Positions 63,815-64,000 of a stretch of 64,000 nucleotides of DNA are shown here, one piece after another (position 1 is the stretch's first letter; each line of letters begins with the position of its first letter). The position numbers were made by a program, and so were the translations under genes. The notes below the pieces were generated by a model. That model searched no databases, was not told where the DNA came from, and saw only the letters and a list, made by a program, of their open reading frames with translations. The stretch is from Arthrobacter alpinus (GTDB taxonomy: Bacteria > Actinomycetota > Actinomycetes > Actinomycetales > Micrococcaceae), in contig NZ_CP012677.1 of the NCBI RefSeq assembly GCF_001294625.1, forward strand, positions 2,170,001 through 2,234,000, written 5' to 3'.

Positions 63815-64000
63815 CTACTTCTTCCCGAGGAACCAGTCCTGGAGCTTCTTCATGCGCTGCTGCAGCTGGGGCTCGTTGGCTTGGGCCACTGCCGGTCCGC
63901 CACAGATGCGCCGCAGTTCGCTGTGCACCATGCCGTGTGGCATCCCCGAGCGTGCACTCCACGCGGAGACGTTTTTGGCCAGCTCGTTACGCAAATCCAT
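63815..64000 (-). CDS. C-terminus of a DEAD/DEAH-box helicase (partial)
   Basis: Sixty-one codons on the minus strand run off the right edge: LRNELAKNVSAWSARSGMPH, ELRRICGGPAVAQANEPQL and LQDWFLGKK-stop. I recall this tail from Arthrobacter DEAD/DEAH-box helicases, where it follows the helicase core. The start of the gene is outside the window; the Met at the edge is internal. The assignment rests on recollection of the C-terminus only. Confidence 0.6.
   Translation of the reverse strand: MDLRNELAKNVSAWSARSGMPHGMVHSELRRICGGPAVAQANEPQLQQRMKKLQDWFLGKK

Overview
The window is high-GC actinobacterial chromosome, best matching Arthrobacter or a close relative in the Micrococcaceae. This is inferred from gene content, frequent GTG starts, tightly overlapping operons and many genes whose start codon lies 6-7 bases after a -10-like hexamer, so they look leaderless. 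No species is assigned. I found no insertion sequence, integrase, phage gene, CRISPR array or rRNA.

Region 1 (1-7 kb, minus strand) is the branched-chain amino acid cluster ilvD, ilvB, ilvN, ilvC, followed by a truncated serA. A ten-codon leader ORF ending Leu-Val-Val-Val-Ile-Ile and an intrinsic terminator precede ilvB. Region 2 (7-15 kb) holds two identical tRNA-Lys(CTT) genes, a PrxQ/Bcp peroxiredoxin, tRNA-Leu(TAG), a family 5 solute-binding lipoprotein, mqo and a stand-alone RND exporter.

Region 3 (15-23 kb) is more accessory: a decayed DUF559-like gene, an MFS exporter, a flavin oxidoreductase-MarR operon, a lipoprotein, a two-gene secreted pair (DUF6318 lipoprotein plus PKD-like protein) and an M20 peptidase. 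The last 166 codons of the PKD-like gene use almost only C or A at the third position. Region 4 (23.3-29.5 kb) is a seven-gene plus-strand operon: HAD phosphatase, PhnD-like binding protein, PhnC-like ATPase, two PhnE-like permeases, metallophosphoesterase and an RpiR regulator. It looks like uptake and intracellular dephosphorylation of an organophosphorus compound; no C-P lyase gene is present.

Region 5 (29.5-38 kb) carries an FAH-family enzyme, a GtrA protein, a broken ORF and the minus-strand de novo NAD operon nrtR-nadA-nadB-nadC-nifS. A 27-bp gapped palindrome lies just downstream of the nrtR promoter. Region 6 (38-46 kb) has an amino-acid permease, small enzymes, a decayed RES toxin/ParS-like antitoxin pair, an IclR regulator and an MFS transporter. 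Region 7 (45.5-56 kb) has sbcC-sbcD, an aquaporin-like channel, two DUF202 proteins, an ADP-ribosylglycohydrolase, a DUF4395 protein, an exonuclease-BRCT protein and a decayed GntR-ABC operon.

Region 8 (56-64 kb) has dedA and a housekeeping block also known from mycobacteria (clpS, DUF2017, murI, Rv1339-like MBL enzyme, rph, rdgB), then divergent pncB-pncA for NAD salvage. clpS and pncB appear to share a nearly symmetrical bidirectional promoter. The window ends in the C-terminus of a probable DEAD/DEAH helicase. Thus both NAD routes, de novo (33-38 kb) and salvage (61.7-63.7 kb), lie within 30 kb.
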